A stretch of DNA of 64,000 nucleotides, from positions 1,049,990 through 1,113,989 of the forward strand of contig NC_067286.1 in NCBI RefSeq assembly GCF_020740795.1. Reading direction: 5' to 3'. The stretch comes from Apus apus. Its lineage: Eukaryota; Chordata; Aves; Apodiformes; Apodidae. Under the pieces are notes generated by a model. It was not told the DNA's origin. It did no database searches and was given only the letters and a program-made list of their open reading frames with translations. A program made the translations under genes and the position numbers. Positions 59,510-64,000 of this stretch are shown in pieces; within the stretch, counting starts at the first letter, position 1, and each line of letters starts with the position of its first letter.

Positions 59510-59706
59510 TTCTTTCCTGTGAGAGTGACAGAGCCCTGGGACAGGCTGCCCAGAGAGGCTGTGGAGTCTCCTTCTCTGGAGACATTCAAACCCATCTGGG
59601 CACGTTCCTGTGTGATGTGCTCTGGGTGACCCTGCTCTGGCAGGGGGGTTGGGCTGGGTGATCTTTCCAGGTCCCTTCCAACCCCTGAGATTGATTCTGT
59701 GACTCT
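59510..59706 (+). repeat. CR1 LINE 3' fragment, different subfamily
   Basis: GGGACAGGCTGCCCAGAGAG, GGAGACATTCAAACCCATCT, GGGCACGTTCCTGTGTGA and TGGGTGATCTTTCCAGGTCC, then CTTCCAACCCCTGAGATTGA and TTCTGTGAC. The internal text differs from the other copies. Confidence 0.92.
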
Positions 59707-62700
59707 TGATGTGGAGAGTCATCAGATGCTGGAAGTACTTTAACAGGCAGCAGCAGCTTCAAATCCCTGTCACAGGGGGAGGATCTGCCAGCAAAGCCTC
59801 AGCTCCAGAGCTGCGTCAGCCCTGCGGCTGCTCCGAGACCCAATGCTCTTGTCACTGGTGCTGGCAAGGACCAAAACCTGCCACTGTCACCCACACAGCT
59901 CCCTGACCATGGCCAGCCTTGCAGGACCCTGCCCCTCAACCCCTATGCCACCAAAGCATGTCACCTCCCTCCTAGCCTGGGGGATGCATCCGGGCTCAGG
60001 GACTGGGTTACACCTGGTAGCAAGACTGAGGGGGAACAGGATGGACTGTTGTAGCCCAGGAAAACTGGCTTTGCCTTGCAGCAGCACAGGGAAGGGCTGT
60101 GGGATGCACTCCCTGGACATCCCCCTGTGCCAGCAACTGCCCCAAGATGGGGCAAAGTCCTGGCTTGCAACACCAGTACCAGTGTCATCTCCAGAGGCTG
60201 CCCTGCCATACTCCCCACGTGGGTGACGCAGCATTTTGGAGCCCCACAGCCAACCCCAGTGCACTCCCCACCAGCACCAGCCCCAAATAAGGCCAAACAG
60301 CCCTTTTCTACACCGTGACCTTTGGGGGAAACCACATGTGAGCTAAGCATCACCTCTGCAAGCCACACTTGTCCTGACCCCAAAGCTCCCAGGGGGATGA
60401 AGATCGCAGACACTTCATGCTGGGTGATGGAGGCAACACTGCAGAGCCACACACCAGGCTCCTGCCAGGGCCTTCACTTTATTTTTCTTCAACCCAAAAC
60501 ACAGCTCTGGCCTGCACTGTTCAGGTGCTTTGCCCCTACACAGCAACACACAGAGCAAAAAACACACTCCCCGTTTTTGTTCTGTTACCCTCCCTCGCCC
60601 TGCGTGAAAAATAAAGCAAGAAGAGCCATGAGAAAAGGTGTCACCCTGGCTGGCTGCAGCACGGGGGGCAGGACAGCTGACTGCCCCTCACCCTGCCCTT
60701 CAGCAGACCCACAGTGCACATTTCCTGCTGCACCATCCACAAAAGCACCTTCCAGGGCACAAGTCCAGCCATTTCTCTGCAGCAACACGGGCTGAGAAGC
60801 ACTTGCTGCTCAGTTCAGATTCCTGCCCACTACTCCATTAAAAATACACAGGCTGCTGCCAAAAAAAAAAACAAGCCCACTCCTCCCCTCCTCCATCAGT
60901 GTTCACCACGCAAAGGGACAACTCATCACCCAAGTTCTGCTCTGCCTGGCTCCCCACACAGAACCAGCACCAGCCCCCTTCCCATGCCTTGGCTCATGGC
61001 TGCCCCAACACAGCAGAAATCAGGGAAGTGTTACCAAACCAACCTTGGGAAAGAGAAGATTTTTGGCTCAAACTCTCCCCATGCTCTGAGGGATGAGGGG
61101 TGGGCACTGATCTAACCCCTGCATGGACGCTCGTGGCTGTTGGCAGGAGAAGACACACCTGGCAAAGCTGCACAACCTGTCTGGTCATCCACTCCAGTGC
61201 CAGCAGCACGTGCAGCCACAGCTCCCAGCAAAGCTGCTTCTAGAAACAGAGAGAATCTGACAGTGCTTTGCTGAGATCAGGTTGGAAACACCCTCCTGCT
61301 GCAAAGCCTGGCTCCTCAGGGCCCTATCATGGTGTGCGTCGTAACTAGAACAATTCCAGAGCACCTCACCTTGCTGTGCTCTGTCCCAGCTTTAATCCTG
61401 GGTTTGAGCCCCCTCAGACACAGAATCAAATCATGTTTTTCCTCTCCCTAGTTCCCTTTTACTACAGTGGAACAAGATGGTAGCTTTTACCCTTCACAAA
61501 ATCATGAGGTGTTAGAGCTTAATCCTCTGGCTGGTAGGATTGAGCATCACTTACCCCAGGACAGAGCTCTAGGGGAACAGAGGAAAGGATTTGCAGCTCC
61601 TGGTGCAGCCCTGCCCTCAGGAAGCCCATTATCATCCCTTCCTGCTCAGCTTTAGAGCTCAGCAGGAGTGATCCCCCTCCTCCATCACCTGGAGGTCCAC
61701 ACTGCTTCCAGCTCTGCTCAGCTGCCTTCCCAGAGAGCTTCTTGCTCCAGGAGGGAGGTCACTGCCACCCCCAACAGGCTCAGGGCTCTGCAGGGAACAG
61801 ATAAGCAATTCTCCACATCCAGCCATGGGCCAAGGTCTCAGTCCTCTGCTCAGCACTGGTCTGAGGTGCCACCTCAGGAATAACGCCCAGGCAGGCTCAG
61901 CAGGTGGTTCCTGCCTCTTGGAGCAGGGTGGGCAGCTCCTGTCCATCACAAAGCCCTGCTCTTCACACCGAGCACACCAGCACTTGGGAAACTGCCTTTG
62001 GCAAGAGGGCAGATGCTTCCAGTGTGGGGTGTTGCCCCCCAAGCTGCCAGGAGCTGATACCCAGACAGAGAAGGCTGGTTTCCTTTCCAATAGATCAAGG
62101 CTTTTAAGGCCTTTTCTTGAAAGTCAGCGAGTTCTGTATCCCTCAAGTTCAATACTCACAAGCAAAAAATGGATTAAGAACATAAAAAAAAAAAAAAGGG
62201 TTCTCTCTGACACAATAAAACAGCCCCAACCACTGCAGTGAACAGCAGCCAATTTAACAGCCCTCCTCATCTTACAGGCATCCTAAACCCATCCCTCCTG
62301 ACCAATGCACCAGGCTGTGGTGGCATCACCCCCCTGGCGGCTCAGCTGTGGCCAGCAAAAAGATGACAGGGACAATTCTGCACAGGCAGAGCCTGGTCCT
62401 GAATCCAACAGCCCCTGGATCTGCTTGTGTCAGCCCAAAAACTGTTGCTTTGCAGCTGAAACGTAAGAAGCCACTGCAGGCTGCCCAGGGGCCAATAGCA
62501 CCAGGCACTGACCTTCCAGGGAGGCTCCTGTCATTCCCTGGGGCTAAGCTCATCCCTTACCTTGTATGACAAAGCCAGAGCCCTCAACTTCCCTGCAGAA
62601 AGCTGGGAAGGGTGTGGAGAAGGATGCTCAAAGCTCCTTTGGCACAGAAATCATTGCAGAGAGCTCCATCCCTCCCCTCAGCCTGCCAGGGCAGGGGATG

Positions 62701-63429
62701 GAAGCAGAGGGATGAACGTCTGCATTTAAGGGCACCCTGGATTTTCTTCCCCTGTCTCACCAACAACATCACCGGGTTAGAGGCTGGTGTTGGGCACCGT
62801 GGCTGAGCAAGGAGAGGTGGAAAACGCTGAAGGTCAAACCTGTGAAGGTCAGACTTGCGGAGGTCGTCCCTGAGCTGGAGCAGGGAGCTGAATCCGGCAG
62901 AGTCCATCCTCCCTTTCCTGACAGCATCCTGCCCAAGCCCCACCCAGGAAAACGGGGCTGCTTCCTCCTCCTGCCCCCCTGCCGAAGTTCGGCCAGGCGG
63001 ACCCCAGGTCAAGAGTAAAAATCCTCTTCCTTCCCACCCCCAAACCCCAGCAGAAGCTACGGGGGTGGTCACAGAACTAAGCGGGAGCTGGGACCAAATC
63101 AACAGGTCCCTGCAAACATACAGGGCATGGATGCACAGAGGGGCAGGGACATCGGGCTGAAAAGCCCGAGCCATCCCCCCTCCCCCATCACAGATCTCAT
63201 CCCTGGAAGCATAAAAGAGGAGCCCTGGGCCGGTGTCCTCCTCCTCCTTCCCTCCCGTTCGGCGAGATCTTCTGCCCACAGCTTGAAACGAGGACTGCTG
63301 CTGTCACCTCCCTCCAGTTCGGTCATTTTGGGGGCAGATTTCTCTTTGTGAGCCCCTTTCCAGCACAAGGTGGGGGCGACGGCAAAGGAAATCCCTTCGA
63401 TGTCAAGCCCTCCCTGCCTAACAGAACAA

Positions 63430-63950
63430 TCCCGCTGGGAAAGCCGACCACCAAGAGCCGGGGCTGCCTCCTGCCCCCGCCTGCCGCCCGGCACCGATTC
63501 CACCGAGTCATCAAACCCGTCCCGGCAGAGCGAAGGGCGAACCAACACCATTGATGGGCGCGGGTGGGAGAGGAACCGCAGCTGGAAAGCGGCTCGGAGC
63601 CCTCACAGGGAGGGCTGTGCTCCGGGTTTCTTTTCGGCCGGCAGGTTCCGGCTGGGGATGCTCTTCCCCGCCGCGCTCCCAACAGCCCCGCTTCCCGCAC
63701 ATTCCGGCTCGGCTGCTCCCTGCCCGGGGCCCTCCTGCCCCATCCAGACCCCCCCGGGCAGTGGCCAGCCCGGCTGGGCTGGGCTGGTAGCCCCCCAGGG
63801 CGGCGAGCAGAGGTAGGAGGAGGCGGCAGGAAAGCGGCGGGTGCTGCGGGTCTGCCCGTTTCTGTCTCCGTGACCTTCACGGGGCGGGAGAAAAGAGGGG
63901 CTGGGGAGGGGAGGGGGCTGCCCGGGGCTTCGCTTGGGCTCGAAAACAAG
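63430..63950 (-). promoter_or_regulatory. CEND1: CpG island, candidate CEND1 promoter
   Basis: GC- and CpG-rich sequence without a coding exon. It is the only island between the CEND1 coding exon and the window end. In human, CEND1 starts a few hundred bases from the 3' end of SLC25A22, and a minus-strand AATAAA lies at the edge here. First-exon borders could not be fixed; a weak donor-like GTGAGG on the minus strand lies at about 63606. Confidence 0.45.
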
Positions 63951-63956
63951 TGCACT

Positions 63957-63962
63957 TTTATT
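63957..63962 (-). terminator. Minus-strand polyadenylation signal, possible end of the next gene
   Basis: TTTATT on plus gives AATAAA on minus, followed in that direction by a U-rich TTGTTTTCG stretch. By human synteny the gene to the right would be SLC25A22 on the minus strand. No coding exon of it is in the window. Confidence 0.4.
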
Positions 63963-64000
63963 GCCTCCGAACAGGGAAGAGAGAGAGAGCTGCGTGGGGG

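Larger units (their letters stand above)
54796..63430 (-). other. CEND1: Probable CEND1 5' intron, no coding exon seen
   Basis: About 8.6 kb without a recognisable coding exon. It holds two sense CR1 fragments (58790-58920, 59510-59706), a G-run near 56790-56811 and chance open frames (up to 231 codons at 62584-63279). Intron status is inferred from the acceptor at 54796 and the CpG island near 63.5 kb. Confidence 0.5.

Noticed and set aside
62584-63279. 231-codon open frame, minus strand
   Set aside because: No recognised domain, mixed low-complexity content and no support from splice sites. It is likely chance in GC-rich DNA upstream of CEND1.
1-64000. tRNA, rRNA, endogenous retrovirus, DNA transposon or bacterial-type operon
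   Set aside because: Looked for typical boxes, terminal repeats, gag/pol-like motifs and operon layout by eye and saw none. Small or degraded elements could be missed without a library search.

Overview
This window is vertebrate nuclear DNA and almost certainly from a bird. It carries spliced genes with GT-AG introns, and at least ten fragments ending in the typical avian CR1 LINE 3' end (the GGTTGGAAGGGACC / CATCTAGTTCCAACCCC signature and its complement). It also has compact introns and CpG islands at gene starts. Four protein genes are recognisable, in the order and orientation known for the human 11p15.5 block: EPS8L2 (+), TALDO1 (+), GATD1 (-), CEND1 (-). The species cannot be named from the sequence.

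Layout. 133-17302: the last 17 coding exons of EPS8L2 (674 codons plus stop; the first exons lie left of the window), followed by a probable 3' UTR with a CR1 fragment and a long imperfect hairpin. About 20740-21700: the CpG-island promoter of TALDO1, with three CCAAT boxes, a GC box and a TATA-like element. 21255-27746: all 8 coding exons of TALDO1, encoding 337 residues. 27747-37587: intergenic DNA between the convergent TALDO1 and GATD1, with one long CR1 fragment and no recognisable gene. 37825-43963: all 7 coding exons of GATD1 on the minus strand (217 residues). Its first intron holds an ~0.83 kb GT-rich minisatellite, and its CpG island runs to about 44250. 44250-54221: mostly unexplained DNA plus the probable long CEND1 3' UTR. 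54222-54614: the single coding exon of CEND1 (130 residues, minus strand) with a good splice acceptor just upstream. 54800-63430: probable 5' intron of CEND1 with two CR1 fragments. 63430-63960: a CpG island that could be the CEND1 promoter. At its edge is a minus-strand AATAAA that could end the next gene (SLC25A22 in human synteny).

The genes do not form a pathway. EPS8L2 is an actin-regulating adaptor, TALDO1 a pentose-phosphate enzyme, GATD1 a DJ-1/PfpI-like protein of unknown function, and CEND1 a tail-anchored neuronal differentiation protein. What links them is conserved synteny.

I see no tRNA, rRNA, CRISPR, phage or bacterial system. No new multi-gene system is evident. The most worthwhile unexplained items are a 39-nt-arm hairpin in the EPS8L2 3' UTR, the G-run minisatellite in GATD1 intron 1, a tandem duplication that copied a CR1 fragment in TALDO1 intron 3, and a possible unannotated minus-strand terminal exon near 45.0 kb. 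All exon borders were read by eye from splice consensus, reading phase and remembered human homologues, with no alignment run.
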